A DNA stretch of 42,407 nucleotides from Deltaproteobacteria bacterium (GTDB taxonomy: Bacteria; Myxococcota_A; UBA9160; SZUA-336). The notes beneath the pieces were generated by a model. The model had not been told where the DNA came from. It worked only from the letters and a program-made list of their open reading frames with translations, and made no database searches. This document shows positions 16,317 to 24,133 of the stretch, piece by piece (position 1 is the stretch's first letter; each line of letters begins with the position of its first letter). The position numbers were made by a program, and so were the translations under genes. The DNA is taken from NCBI GenBank assembly GCA_029261895.1, contig JAJDAK010000040.1, forward strand, positions 1-42,407, given 5' to 3'.

Positions 16317-16868
16317 TTACTTAATCAGCGCGTGAATCTGTTTGAAGCGTGGGTCCTCAGAACTGCGTACCCATTCCAGCGCAACGCTTTCCACCGAAGC
16401 CGCAAGCGCGCCCGACGCGATCAGTTTCTGATAGCCGAGTTCGTGTTCCGGCGGCTGTCGGGAACTCAGCGCGTCTTTGGGTAGGTGAACTTGGAAACCT
16501 TGGTGCAGTAGTTCAAGCGCCGTTTGGCCGATGCAGGCGTGCGTCTCGATGCCACAGATGACGACCTGACTACGGTCAAGGGTCCGCAGGGAGTCGAGCA
16601 GCCCGTCGGCGCCTAGCGCCGAGAGCGTACGCTTCTCAAAACGCTTGGCCAGGGTCAGACATTCGAGAATCGTGTCCGTCGTCGGTCCCAAGCCTTTGGG
16701 ATATTGCTCTGTAAAAAGGATGGGAACTTCCATTACATCAGCAGAACGGATTAATACTCGTGCCCGGTCGATGATGTGATCCCAGTCGTGTAAAGCCGGC
16801 CGGTAACTTTCCTGCAGATCGATGACGAGCAGAACGGAGCGTTCGGGATCGAGCAGATTTGGGTGCAT
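16317..16868 (-). CDS. Isochorismatase-like cysteine hydrolase
   Basis: A 183-residue alpha/beta hydrolase of the isochorismatase superfamily. The catalytic triad is readable: Asp17 in LLVIDLQESY, Lys79 in FEKRTLSAL and Cys112 in CGIETHACIGQTA. The short ETHACI version resembles the YcaC/MAR1-like branch rather than true isochorismatases, and the substrate (often an amide) is unknown. It precedes the uracil-DNA glycosylase gene with almost no gap. It is divergent from the small secreted protein gene, with about 80 bp between starts. Confidence 0.88.
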   Translation of the reverse strand: MHPNLLDPERSVLLVIDLQESYRPALHDWDHIIDRARVLIRSADVMEVPILFTEQYPKGLGPTTDTILECLTLAKRFEKRTLSALGADGLLDSLRTLDRSQVVICGIETHACIGQTALELLHQGFQVHLPKDALSSRQPPEHELGYQKLIASGALAASVESVALEWVRSSEDPRFKQIHALIK

Positions 16869-16949
16869 GTAGGCCGCAGCTTACGCGCAAGTCATAAGCA
16901 GCTCAAGCTGGGGGAGCGCCGGCCGATGACAAGAGAGGAAGGAACTGCC

Positions 16950-17252
16950 ATGCGTGTACTCGTTTATCTTCTCGTGGGACTGTCTGTGTTGTTGAGCGCG
17001 GGGGGTGTCGTACACAAGGCATCCGCTGACACGGCGAGCGATGAACATGGGGTCTGCGAGTATCGGGAGCCCGCATCGCGGCCGTCCCCGCCTTTCGCTA
17101 CACGGATCTCGTCTCAGAATTTTGCCGAAGCCAGCAAAGGTGTGGTCGATTTGAATCGCAATGGATACGCCTATTCGGATCCGGGCGAGTACCGACCGCT
17201 GGTTCCTTCTACACATACCGCGCCGCCTGCTTCGATTCAGAAGCCGCAGTAG
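16950..17252 (+). CDS. Small secreted protein, 100 residues
   Basis: I do not recognise it. The ATG at 16950 follows a strong purine-rich ribosome-binding site (GAGGAAGGAA) and begins a classical signal peptide (MRVLVYLLVGLSVLLSAGG, cleavage near ASA). The mature part is only about 75 residues, Pro/Ser-rich and without repeats, with one Cys (HGVCEYREP), a NFAEASKGVVDLNRNGYAY segment and a Pro-rich tail. A longer frame from 16863 would overlap the divergent hydrolase and lacks a ribosome-binding site. Likely periplasmic or extracellular. Confidence 0.65.
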   Translation: MRVLVYLLVGLSVLLSAGGVVHKASADTASDEHGVCEYREPASRPSPPFATRISSQNFAEASKGVVDLNRNGYAYSDPGEYRPLVPSTHTAPPASIQKPQ

Positions 17253-17262
17253 CTCCCACCCT

Positions 17263-17688
17263 CTAGTCCATTCCTCTTGCTAAGCCGCGTGTAAGCAGTG
17301 CATGCGCGATCAGTATCGCAAGCGTCGTCGACCCCCAAGGGTTGAGGCCGATCCCTTTGGCCAAGGCTGCGGTCAGCAGCAGTGGCCACGCGGTCCAGAG
17401 CGATAGACGTAGCCGGTCCATGATCCTGGGCGATCCGGATCCACTCTGTAGGGCGGTGCCCGCGAAGCCGAGCCCGAGGTGGAGCGCAAGGAAATGGGCG
17501 CTGTAGATCGGTGCCGGAACCGCCGCCACGAGGCCGAGCGTGAAGAGCCCGATGCCGATACGACCGCCGCGGCGAGCGCCGAGAATCCGTCTCATCGAGA
17601 CGGCGTGTCCCGCGAGCGCACCCCAGGTCAGGCCAGGTAGCTCATGTGCTTGAATAAATACGCGACGCGTAGGGGCGAGAGATGTCAC
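17263..17688 (-). CDS. Hypothetical integral membrane protein
   Basis: A 141-residue protein with a GTG start and about three or four hydrophobic stretches (IGLFTLGLVAAVPAPIYSAHFLALHLGLGFAG; LSLWTAWPLLLTAALAKGIGL; TTLAILIAHALLT). Its basic loop GARRGGRIG fits a cytoplasmic face. I do not recognise the family; the layout resembles one half of a small cytochrome- or DUF-type membrane unit, but no haem-binding His pair is clear. It is convergent with the small secreted protein gene (10-bp gap) and divergent from the FAD oxidoreductase. Confidence 0.55.
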   Translation of the reverse strand: MTSLAPTRRVFIQAHELPGLTWGALAGHAVSMRRILGARRGGRIGIGLFTLGLVAAVPAPIYSAHFLALHLGLGFAGTALQSGSGSPRIMDRLRLSLWTAWPLLLTAALAKGIGLNPWGSTTLAILIAHALLTRGLARGMD

Positions 17689-17762
17689 GCCTGTTGACTC
17701 CTGTCCGCGGCCGGGATGCCGTGATTTTCAGCCCGGCAGTGTAGCGATTAGGCTATCGGGTT

Positions 17763-19040
17763 GTGGAAGAGAATGTAGACGTTCTCATTGCCGGCGGCGG
17801 CGTGATCGGTTCCGCGATCGCCTGCGCTCTGACGGAGCGCGGCATCACTGACGTATGCGTGGTGGATCTGGATCTTTCGGGCAAGTACGCATCGTCTGAA
17901 TTGAATGCGGGCGGCGCGCGCGCCACTTGGTGGCATGAAGTCAATATCGCGAGTTGTGCCAATACGATCGAGTTCTTTGAAGAGCACGCCGAGGAATTTT
18001 CGTTTCGTCAAAACGGATATCTTTGGCTCTATGACGATGCAGAAAAATTTGAGCGTGCGAAGACGCATCATCATGCGCAAGCACGCCACGGGTTGGAGAT
18101 CGAACTTCTCGACCCGACGATTTTGCAGCAGCGGTTTCCTGTTCTTGACCGTTCCCTGGATGAGATCGTAGGCGCGACTTTTTCAAGTCGAGATGGATTG
18201 CTGAATCCAAATGAAGTGCGTCGTTACTATCGCGACCGTGCAATAGACCGAGGTGCTCGATTTCTAAATCGACATTACGTGGAAGGTGTGGAGACCTCCG
18301 AGTCAGAACCTGGACATCGACACGTGACCACGGTGCACATTGCAGAAGTTGTAAAGGGTCAACCGGCGGATGAAGAGCGCACGATCGAACGCATCCTCAC
18401 GCAGCACCGTGTACCTGCAAATGAAGCACTCGATCACCCCTCGTTTCGTCCGCGCGTATTAATCAACGCGCTCGGAGCCTGGAGTCCGATCTTGTCTTCG
18501 AAGCTCGGAGTTTGTGATTTTGCAGTTCCGGTTCGGCGCCAGATAGCGATGGTGGATGTGCGGAAGAAAGATCTAGAGAGCGATGTCGACTTCAGTGAAC
18601 TCGGTATGATCGTGGATTCAAGTGATCTCTACTTCCATCCCGAGGGCCCGTACATTCTTGCAGGGTACTCCACACCGTCGGAACCGACGGGATACGATTT
18701 TACGTATGACGGAGATCGATTCTTTGAAAATGAGATATGGCCGCGACTCGCGCACCGTTGCAGCAGTTTCGAACGCTGCGGTCACGTACGCGGTTGGTCA
18801 GGCCTGTACTCCGTAACGCCCGATTGCAGCGGAATCGTAGGATTTGCCGATGGCTTCTCGAACTTGATCGAAGCGCATAGCTTCACCGGGCGTGGCGTGA
18901 TGCAAAGTTACGCTGTTGGACGCGGTGTGGCGGAACTTGTGGGTGCGGGGCGCTTTGAGTCGATCGATCTCGCGCCGCTACACAGTCGCCGCTTTGGTCA
19001 AGACCGTACGAAATGGGTGATGGAGGAGCTCCACATCTAG
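17763..19040 (+). CDS. FAD-dependent oxidoreductase (DAO family)
   Basis: A 425-residue flavoprotein of the D-amino-acid oxidase/sarcosine oxidase/glycine oxidase group. The N terminus has the dinucleotide-binding fold DVLIAGGGVIGSAIACAL ending in the acidic VVDLD. NAGGARATWWHE follows, the place where this family contacts the flavin. The C-terminal GLYSVTPDCSGIVGFADGFSNL and SFTGRGVMQSYAVGRGVAEL close the FAD site. An unusual acidic insertion sits near 170-220 (VETSESEPGHRHVTTVH.. to HRVPANEALDHPS). The GTG at 17763 is the first start before the fold. The substrate is probably an amino acid or N-methyl amine, unassigned. Its stop overlaps the convergent peptidase gene by 4 nt. Confidence 0.88.
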   Translation: MEENVDVLIAGGGVIGSAIACALTERGITDVCVVDLDLSGKYASSELNAGGARATWWHEVNIASCANTIEFFEEHAEEFSFRQNGYLWLYDDAEKFERAKTHHHAQARHGLEIELLDPTILQQRFPVLDRSLDEIVGATFSSRDGLLNPNEVRRYYRDRAIDRGARFLNRHYVEGVETSESEPGHRHVTTVHIAEVVKGQPADEERTIERILTQHRVPANEALDHPSFRPRVLINALGAWSPILSSKLGVCDFAVPVRRQIAMVDVRKKDLESDVDFSELGMIVDSSDLYFHPEGPYILAGYSTPSEPTGYDFTYDGDRFFENEIWPRLAHRCSSFERCGHVRGWSGLYSVTPDCSGIVGFADGFSNLIEAHSFTGRGVMQSYAVGRGVAELVGAGRFESIDLAPLHSRRFGQDRTKWVMEELHI

Positions 19041-19849
19041 GGGCTGTTTTCAGCGATGACCGCTTGCTCGAGTTCGGCGATCGATAGTTTGTATTTTCGT
19101 TTTAAACTTTTGTCCACATTTTTGGTGCGAATCACTTCCCGGATGAAATCGCGGAGTCCACGCTCACCCTTTTTGCGCACGAGGTAATCGATCATCGCGT
19201 ATGACTCAAGGTAAGCGAGCCCCGCGTTATCGTTGCTGAGGTTTGAAAATGTTGTCAAAGAAGACAATGGGACCCATCGTTTCTGCATAATCGCCAAGCG
19301 TAAGTAGTTCGCTTCACCGCCGTGCATGCGTTTTCGCCCGACCGCGTAGCGTTCAAACCATTCCGCGAGTCCCTCATTCAACCAACCTGGAAAAACGCCA
19401 GGCGCAACCGCATCAACTACCGCGTGAACGTATTCGTGATGCAGGGTTTGAATCATGTGGATATCGACTTTTTTATCCCCGCGGACTCGGATGCGCCGAT
19501 TGTGATAGAAGCCCACGGCCGTGTAGTTGAAGCCGCGATTGAACTGCTTATCGAAAACGGCTGGATCGTAGATTTCGACGGGAATTTTGCCCCCCGCTCG
19601 GAGGCTCAGGATCTTGTAGGTGTTCTTATAGGCGTCCTCGAGGTGGTCGAGAACCGAGCGTTCGAACGCGCGGATGCCGTCCTTTCCCGAGTAATGATCC
19701 AGGTCCACGTCTTGGTATACGGTGAAATGAGGCGAGTCCCGTTTGGTGAAATCGCCGTCACCGCCCTTGGGTCGTGCATGAATTTGCGTGCTGACCGTCG
19801 ACAGGAAGAGAATTAATAGGCATATCCAGAGTTGCGATCGTGAGTTCAT
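19037..19849 (-). CDS. Secreted gluzincin metallopeptidase-like protein
   Basis: A 270-residue exported protein with a signal peptide (MNSRSQLWICLLILFLSTVS, cleavage near IHARP). It carries the zinc motif HEYVHAV (about residues 138-144) and the third-ligand helix GWLNEGLAEWFERYA 17 residues later, the spacing of the peptidase MA-like gluzincins (DUF1570-type neighbours). The preceding GFYHNRRIRVRGD strand is the usual edge strand of the site. A C-terminal helical region (AYLESYAMIDYLVRKKGERGLRDF) is typical of this group and probably covers the cleft. All zinc ligands and the catalytic Glu are present, so activity is expected, but the substrate is unknown. It is divergent from the histone gene. 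Confidence 0.85.
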   Translation of the reverse strand: MNSRSQLWICLLILFLSTVSTQIHARPKGGDGDFTKRDSPHFTVYQDVDLDHYSGKDGIRAFERSVLDHLEDAYKNTYKILSLRAGGKIPVEIYDPAVFDKQFNRGFNYTAVGFYHNRRIRVRGDKKVDIHMIQTLHHEYVHAVVDAVAPGVFPGWLNEGLAEWFERYAVGRKRMHGGEANYLRLAIMQKRWVPLSSLTTFSNLSNDNAGLAYLESYAMIDYLVRKKGERGLRDFIREVIRTKNVDKSLKRKYKLSIAELEQAVIAENSP

Positions 19850-19883
19850 TTCAAGCATTCTACAAAAAGGGTGGCTTTTCCCC

Positions 19884-19912
19884 TTGGACTTTATGCGGAC
19901 GAGTGGTATTTG
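19884..19912 (+). promoter_or_regulatory. Likely sigma-70 promoter of the histone gene
   Basis: TTGGAC at 19884-19889 and TATTTG at 19907-19912 with a 17-bp spacer, in the gap between the divergent peptidase and histone genes. Transcription would begin near 19919, giving a leader of about 55 nt that contains the hairpin at 19929-19946. Confidence 0.45.
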
Positions 19913-19928
19913 AGATCGTTTCGAAATT

Positions 19929-19957
19929 CAGGTTCGAAGGAACCTGGGGGTAACCTG
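19929..19957 (+). promoter_or_regulatory. Leader hairpin with an alternative pairing partner, before the histone gene
   Basis: CAGGTTC (19929-19935) and GAACCTG (19940-19946) form a 7-bp stem with a 4-nt loop. A second AACCTG at 19952-19957 can pair with the same CAGGTT and abuts the ribosome-binding site AGAGGAGAG (19958-19966). The two pairings exclude each other, so the leader could influence access to the ribosome-binding site. Structure is seen by eye only. Confidence 0.4.
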
Positions 19958-19972
19958 AGAGGAGAGTTTTGT

Positions 19973-20188
19973 ATGGCGGCGAAGAAGAAAAAAGCAGCGA
20001 AGAAGAAGGCGGCGAGTGCTGACGCGATGATCATCTCGAAGTCTCGTGCCAAGGCGGCAGTGAAGAAGTGCAATGTGGCTTCTGACTTCTATGAGGGTCT
20101 CGAGGAAGCGGTCCGAGAGCTCATCGTCCGCGCGGAAGCACGCGCTTTGGACAACAAGCGCAAGACCGTTCGCGCTGCTGACGTATAA
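19973..20188 (+). CDS. Bacterial histone-fold protein with a lysine-rich N-terminal tail
   Basis: A 71-residue DNA-binding protein. Residues 1-13 or so form a Lys/Ala tail (MAAKKKKAAKKKAAS). Then comes a single histone fold: helix 1 SKSRAKAAVKKCN, the long helix 2 SDFYEGLEEAVRELIVRAEA, and the loop-2/helix-3 signature DNKRKTVRAADV. The RKTV..AD element is the archaeal and bacterial histone hallmark. The protein stops right there, so helix 3 is almost absent, as in the truncated helix 3 described for bacterial histones such as the Bdellovibrio one. The ATG at 19973 sits 8 nt after GGAG; upstream frame is leader DNA. It probably coats or compacts the chromosome as a dimer. A good sigma-70 promoter and strong ribosome-binding site suggest high expression. 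A 22-bp palindrome follows the gene. Confidence 0.88.
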   Translation: MAAKKKKAAKKKAASADAMIISKSRAKAAVKKCNVASDFYEGLEEAVRELIVRAEARALDNKRKTVRAADV

Positions 20189-20199
20189 ATAGGGTTTAG

Positions 20200-20221
20200 G
20201 CCGGCCGCAGCTGCGGCCGGC
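20200..20221 (+). terminator. Perfect 22-bp GC palindrome after the histone gene, terminator-like
   Basis: Two 11-nt arms (GCCGGCCGCAG and CTGCGGCCGGC) meet without a spacer, 11 nt after the histone stop; a folded hairpin would need to open the centre into a loop. No T-tract follows, so an intrinsic terminator is uncertain. It may instead block read-through or protect the 3' end of the histone transcript, or be a binding site. Confidence 0.45.
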
Positions 20222-20242
20222 TAACACCAAGCTCTGGCTCCG

Positions 20243-21217
20243 ATGAAGGCGATTGTCGTCGACAGATGGATGGAACCGGCTGAACTGAAGGTTCAGGAGG
20301 TTCCCGAACCGGAGCTGGCAGCTGGCACGGTCAAAATTCGTATCCGCGCGGCGGGATGCAATTTCTTCGACACGCTGATCGTGTCCGGAAAGTACCAGGT
20401 CAAACCGCCCTTCCCTTTCATTCCCGGCGCTGAGCTCGCGGGTACGGTAGAGGCGGTTGCGGATCGCGGGTCTCGCTTCTCGGTTGGCGACCATGTCTTT
20501 GCCTCGGTTCCACTCGGTGGATTCGCGGAAGTCACGGTTGTTCCTGAGAGTTTTGTCTACGACGTGCCCGACGGCATGTCCTTCAATGAAGCGGCTTCAC
20601 TGCCGATCGTCTATCCCACGTCGTATGCCGCATTGGTGTTACGCGCAAAGCTTCAGGCCGGCGAATCGCTTGTCGTTCATGCTGCGGCCGGCGGTGTCGG
20701 CATTGCCGCCGTTCAGATCGGCAAGGCGCTCGGTGCGTGCGTCATCGCCACCGCCGGCGGCGATGAGAAGCTTGAGGTAGCGCGCCGCGCTGGCGCGGAC
20801 CATCTGATCGATTATCGAAGAGAAGATTGGGTTGAAACGGTTAAGCGGCTGACTCAAGGTCGCGGTGCGGATGTGATCTATGACCCAGTGGGCGGTGATA
20901 TTTTCGATGCGTCAATGAAATGCATCGCCTGGAACGGTCGCCTCCTGGTCATCGGTTTCGCAGGGGGGCGTATTCCCGAGATCAAAGCGAACCGGATCCT
21001 GCTGAAGAATATCGCGGTCATGGGTTTGCATTGGGGCGCCTATGCGAGCCGTGAGCCAGAGCGCGTGCCCGAGGTTTTTGACGCGTTGCGTTCGCTCTAT
21101 GCCAAGGGTCAGATCGTGCCCGTGATCTACCAGGCCTTTCCGCTGGAGCAGGTTGCCGATGCGCTGCTCGCGTTGGCGTCTCGGGGGACCTACGGCAAAG
21201 TGATCATCCGCCCGTAG
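20243..21217 (+). CDS. NADPH:quinone oxidoreductase-like protein (zinc-free MDR)
   Basis: A 324-residue medium-chain dehydrogenase/reductase of the zinc-independent quinone oxidoreductase branch. The catalytic GroES-like half (AAGCNFFDTLIVSGKYQVKP, then FIPGAELAGTVEAV) lacks the zinc-binding Cys/His set. The Rossmann half carries the AAAGGVGIAAVQIGKALGA nucleotide loop, ADHLIDYRREDW, and DVIYDPVGGDIFD. The usual C-terminal GTYGKVIIRP ending is present, so the gene is complete. Such enzymes reduce quinones or alpha,beta-unsaturated carbonyls. It lies 54 nt downstream of the histone gene but beyond the palindrome; joint transcription is uncertain. Confidence 0.92.
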   Translation: MKAIVVDRWMEPAELKVQEVPEPELAAGTVKIRIRAAGCNFFDTLIVSGKYQVKPPFPFIPGAELAGTVEAVADRGSRFSVGDHVFASVPLGGFAEVTVVPESFVYDVPDGMSFNEAASLPIVYPTSYAALVLRAKLQAGESLVVHAAAGGVGIAAVQIGKALGACVIATAGGDEKLEVARRAGADHLIDYRREDWVETVKRLTQGRGADVIYDPVGGDIFDASMKCIAWNGRLLVIGFAGGRIPEIKANRILLKNIAVMGLHWGAYASREPERVPEVFDALRSLYAKGQIVPVIYQAFPLEQVADALLALASRGTYGKVIIRP

Positions 21218-21368
21218 GACCGAGAACCCCACTTACGCATGGGTTGCGGGGATTGCAGGGAGTAGAGCCCCCGACCCCACGGAGGATGGTTTAACCTCGA
21301 TTACGATTGGGGGCCTTCGGGGGTTACATTTCCCTGACGCATGGCATCTGATGCTGGAAGGAACCCGT

Positions 21369-21944
21369 TTGAGCGACCAAAGTGCGGGAAATAGGCCGAA
21401 GCGGTCCGATCATTGGGGTGCCGCGATGGCTCGGGCTCAAAATGGCGATGCAGAAGCGTATGCGAAGCTCTTGCACGAGATTCTGCCATTCACCCGCGCG
21501 TATGTGAGCTCACGACTTCGTGACGCAGCGACTGTGGATGACGTGGTGCAGAACGTATTGATGTCGATTCACCGCGCGCGTCATACCTATCGTCCCGAAC
21601 GACCTTTTGTCGCTTGGCTGCGCGCGATTGCGCGTAACGCAGTGATTGATTCTGTGCGCGAACGGGCTCGCCGGAGCCAACGAGAAACACCGCTGGCGGA
21701 CTACGACCCTCCGTCGGGTATGCCGCTACCCGACGAGTTTGACCAAGGACTCTCGCCAGAGCTGGAGCGCGCGCTCGCGGCGCTTCCTCCGAATCAACGC
21801 GAAGCGGTAGAACTCCTGCACGTGGAGCAACTCAGCGTGGCGGAAGCCGCGGAGCGTGTTGGGGTCAAACCGGGCGCGCTGAAGGTCCGTGCCCATCGCG
21901 GCTATCAGGCATTGCGGTCGCGACTCAAGCGAGAGGCTGACTGA
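21369..21944 (+). CDS. ECF-type RNA polymerase sigma factor
   Basis: About 191 residues. Region 2 (LRDAATVDDVVQNVLMSIH, ERPFVAWLRAIARNAVIDSVR) contacts core polymerase and the -10; region 4 (LAALPPNQREAVELLHVEQLSVAEAAERVGVKPGALKVRAHRGYQALR) is a full helix-turn-helix for -35 recognition. The TTG at 21369 is preferred because GGAAGGA precedes it by 6 nt; an in-frame ATG at 21351 adds six residues but has no such site. The 151-bp upstream gap (21218-21368) is rich in G and C runs, with several short imperfect inverted repeats and no clear sigma-70 promoter. No anti-sigma gene follows, as the convergent pseudouridine synthase overlaps its end, so control must come from elsewhere. Confidence 0.9.
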   Translation: MSDQSAGNRPKRSDHWGAAMARAQNGDAEAYAKLLHEILPFTRAYVSSRLRDAATVDDVVQNVLMSIHRARHTYRPERPFVAWLRAIARNAVIDSVRERARRSQRETPLADYDPPSGMPLPDEFDQGLSPELERALAALPPNQREAVELLHVEQLSVAEAAERVGVKPGALKVRAHRGYQALRSRLKREAD

Positions 21945-22791
21945 AGTATGTCGGTACTGGACTACTGGCTTCAAAGCCCAGTAGCTGGATGGTCGCCGCA
22001 TGTAGCCAATGTCGATCGAGGTCCTGCTCCGACCCGTAGATCCGATCGCCGATGACGGGATGGCCGAGCTCGGCCAAGGTGGCGCGAATCTGATGCATCA
22101 AGCCGGTTATGGGTCGGGCGCGAACCAGCGTGGAGTCGCCGATCATCTCGATGACCTCAAGGTCCGTAATGGCTTCGCGACCGCCTTTTTCGACGCGGCG
22201 CATATGATCGCCTCGTGGTTCGAACGCAAACCGAATGCGTCCCTGGGACTCGAGTCGACCGTGCACCCGAGCGAAATAGGTCTTCTCAACACGGTGCTCG
22301 GAAAATGCCGCGCGTCCCCGCTCCCAAGCATCACGAGTCTTCGCAAAGAGCAGCACTCCTGACGTTCCAATATCGAGACGATGCAGTACCCCGGACTCGA
22401 TCCCGCCGTCCCCGACCCCGTGGATTTCGGGAAAACGATGTAGAACGCTGTTGAGTACGGTGTCGGTTTCTTCGAAATTCAGTGGATGCGTGGGTATGCC
22501 GGCTGGCTTATCCACCGCGATCCATTCCTCTGTTTCATTCAGAATATCGATCGGCAACGATTTATTGGTCCGTGGTCCCTCGCGCGGATGGCGAAATTCT
22601 GCAATTTCGATCCGATCGCCCTCACGCAAGTTCGTGCCCTTGGCCACTGTTTTGCCGTTGATTCCAACGCGGTTCCAGCTGAGCAGTCGGCGCACATAGC
22701 TACGTGAGAGCTCCAGCTCATCCGCCAGTAGACGATCGAGCCGCTTGCCGTCCGCCGCCGCTGAAACGACAATGGTTTGTGATGCAGCCAT
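21925..22791 (-). CDS. RluA-family pseudouridine synthase
   Basis: A 288-residue RNA-modifying enzyme. The N-terminal S4 RNA-binding domain (GKRLDRLLADELELSRSYVRRLL..GINGKTV) is followed by the catalytic domain with WIAVDKPAGIPTHP, the GVLHRLDIGTSGVLLFAK motif (catalytic Asp140) and the PITGLMHQIRATLAELGHPVIGD ending. It converts a uridine of rRNA or tRNA to pseudouridine; RluC/RluD/TruC-like targets cannot be separated here. Start: the ATG at 22791, since the longer frame runs into the divergent DUF1800 gene and an alternative ATG at 22803 shares bases with that gene's start. The two genes are divergent with only 10 nt between chosen starts, so promoters must overlap coding DNA. Confidence 0.9.
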   Translation of the reverse strand: MAASQTIVVSAAADGKRLDRLLADELELSRSYVRRLLSWNRVGINGKTVAKGTNLREGDRIEIAEFRHPREGPRTNKSLPIDILNETEEWIAVDKPAGIPTHPLNFEETDTVLNSVLHRFPEIHGVGDGGIESGVLHRLDIGTSGVLLFAKTRDAWERGRAAFSEHRVEKTYFARVHGRLESQGRIRFAFEPRGDHMRRVEKGGREAITDLEVIEMIGDSTLVRARPITGLMHQIRATLAELGHPVIGDRIYGSEQDLDRHWLHAATIQLLGFEASSPVPTYFSQPLA

Positions 22792-22801
22792 GGGAACGAT
22801 C

Positions 22802-24133
22802 ATGACATCTTTGGGCCGTCGGCGGTTACTGGCACGTGCGAGTTTTGGTGTGGATCCCAAAGGAGTCCGCCTCGATGCGGATGATGCCGCTCGGGCTTGG
22901 TTGGAGTCCCAACTAAGTTCGCACGGATCCGATGTAGAACCTCTGCTGCAGCCCTTCTCGAGGCTTCGATTCACACCGCGTGAAGCGCGCGCCTACATCG
23001 GCGTTTCTGCGGGCATGATGTCGTTCGATGAAGATGCGAAGAAGAACCGATACAAAAAGGCGGATCGTATTCTCAAGGACATCGTGGGTGCGAGAATCGT
23101 GCGCGCGGTTCACAGTCAACACCAACTCTTCGAAGTCATGGTGGGCTTTTGGTCCAATCATTTCAGTGTGTACGGACCCACGAACTTGGTTGCCGAGCTC
23201 TGCGCGGATTATGAAGAGCGGGTCATTCGGCCGCACGCGTTGGGTCGTTTCGAAGATCTACTGATCACCGTCGCGAAAAGCCCAGCCATGTTGGTCTATC
23301 TGGATAATTTTCGCTCCAAGCTGGCTAGGTTCGGTCGCGACGGAAGGCAACAAGACTGGACCGGAATCAACGAAAACTACGCACGCGAATTGTTGGAGCT
23401 GCACACGCTCGGTATCGACGGTGGTTATACCGAGGGCGACGTCGGCGCGGCAGCACGGATTTTCAGTGGCTGGACGATTCGCGGTCGTGATGATCCCGAT
23501 TTCGAATTTCGTAAGCGCTGGCATGACCCCGCGGCAACCGAGATTTTGGGCCAACGTGTTGAAGCTTCAGGGCTCGAGCAGGGCATGGACCTGCTGCGCC
23601 GCCTGGCGAGGCATGAATCGACTGCGCGGTTCGTGAGTTTCAAATTGGCGCAGCGGTTCGTTGCAGATGACCCGCCCGCCCGCTTGGTCGAAGCGGCAAG
23701 TCGGGTTTTTCTTGCGACCGACGGTGATATTCCGTCGGTGCTGCGCGAGATACTTCTGGCGCCCGAGATGTCGGATCCCGCGGCGCGAAAATTCAAGACA
23801 CCGTTTCGATTCGCCATCAGCGCGATTCGTGCAACGGCCGGGGCAACTGATGGGGGCGATCGTACGCTGTGGGAACTCGGTCGCTTGGGAGGGCTGCCGT
23901 ATCACTCACGCACGCCAGATGGTCATGGTGAAACCCAAGCAGACTGGCTGAGTCCCGCTGGCATGGCGGCGCGGATGGCGTTCGCGTTTGAACTAGCGAG
24001 GGGGCATATCAAAGGTACGTCGATCGGCACTGAAGTGCTCGGCGACATTGCGCTGACACCCTCGGCGATCGGTCTTCGTGGATTCGAACGCGCCGCAGTC
24101 GCGATCTCATCACCGGAGTTTCAATGGCACTAA
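22802..24133 (+). CDS. DUF1800 family protein
   Basis: A 443-residue protein of the DUF1800 family (PF08811). Family marks are the N-terminal RRRLLARASFGVDP, the FEVMVGFWSNHFSVYG segment, NENYARELLELHTLGIDGGY and AARIFSGWTIRGRDD. Function is unknown; in many genomes it sits before a DUF1501 gene, as here, where the pair overlaps by 10 nt. Unusually, no signal peptide is evident at the chosen start. The ATG at 22802 gives the normal family opening; the frame to 22745 would run into the pseudouridine synthase gene. It probably works with its downstream partner in handling an exported substrate (inference). Confidence 0.86.
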   Translation: MTSLGRRRLLARASFGVDPKGVRLDADDAARAWLESQLSSHGSDVEPLLQPFSRLRFTPREARAYIGVSAGMMSFDEDAKKNRYKKADRILKDIVGARIVRAVHSQHQLFEVMVGFWSNHFSVYGPTNLVAELCADYEERVIRPHALGRFEDLLITVAKSPAMLVYLDNFRSKLARFGRDGRQQDWTGINENYARELLELHTLGIDGGYTEGDVGAAARIFSGWTIRGRDDPDFEFRKRWHDPAATEILGQRVEASGLEQGMDLLRRLARHESTARFVSFKLAQRFVADDPPARLVEAASRVFLATDGDIPSVLREILLAPEMSDPAARKFKTPFRFAISAIRATAGATDGGDRTLWELGRLGGLPYHSRTPDGHGETQADWLSPAGMAARMAFAFELARGHIKGTSIGTEVLGDIALTPSAIGLRGFERAAVAISSPEFQWH

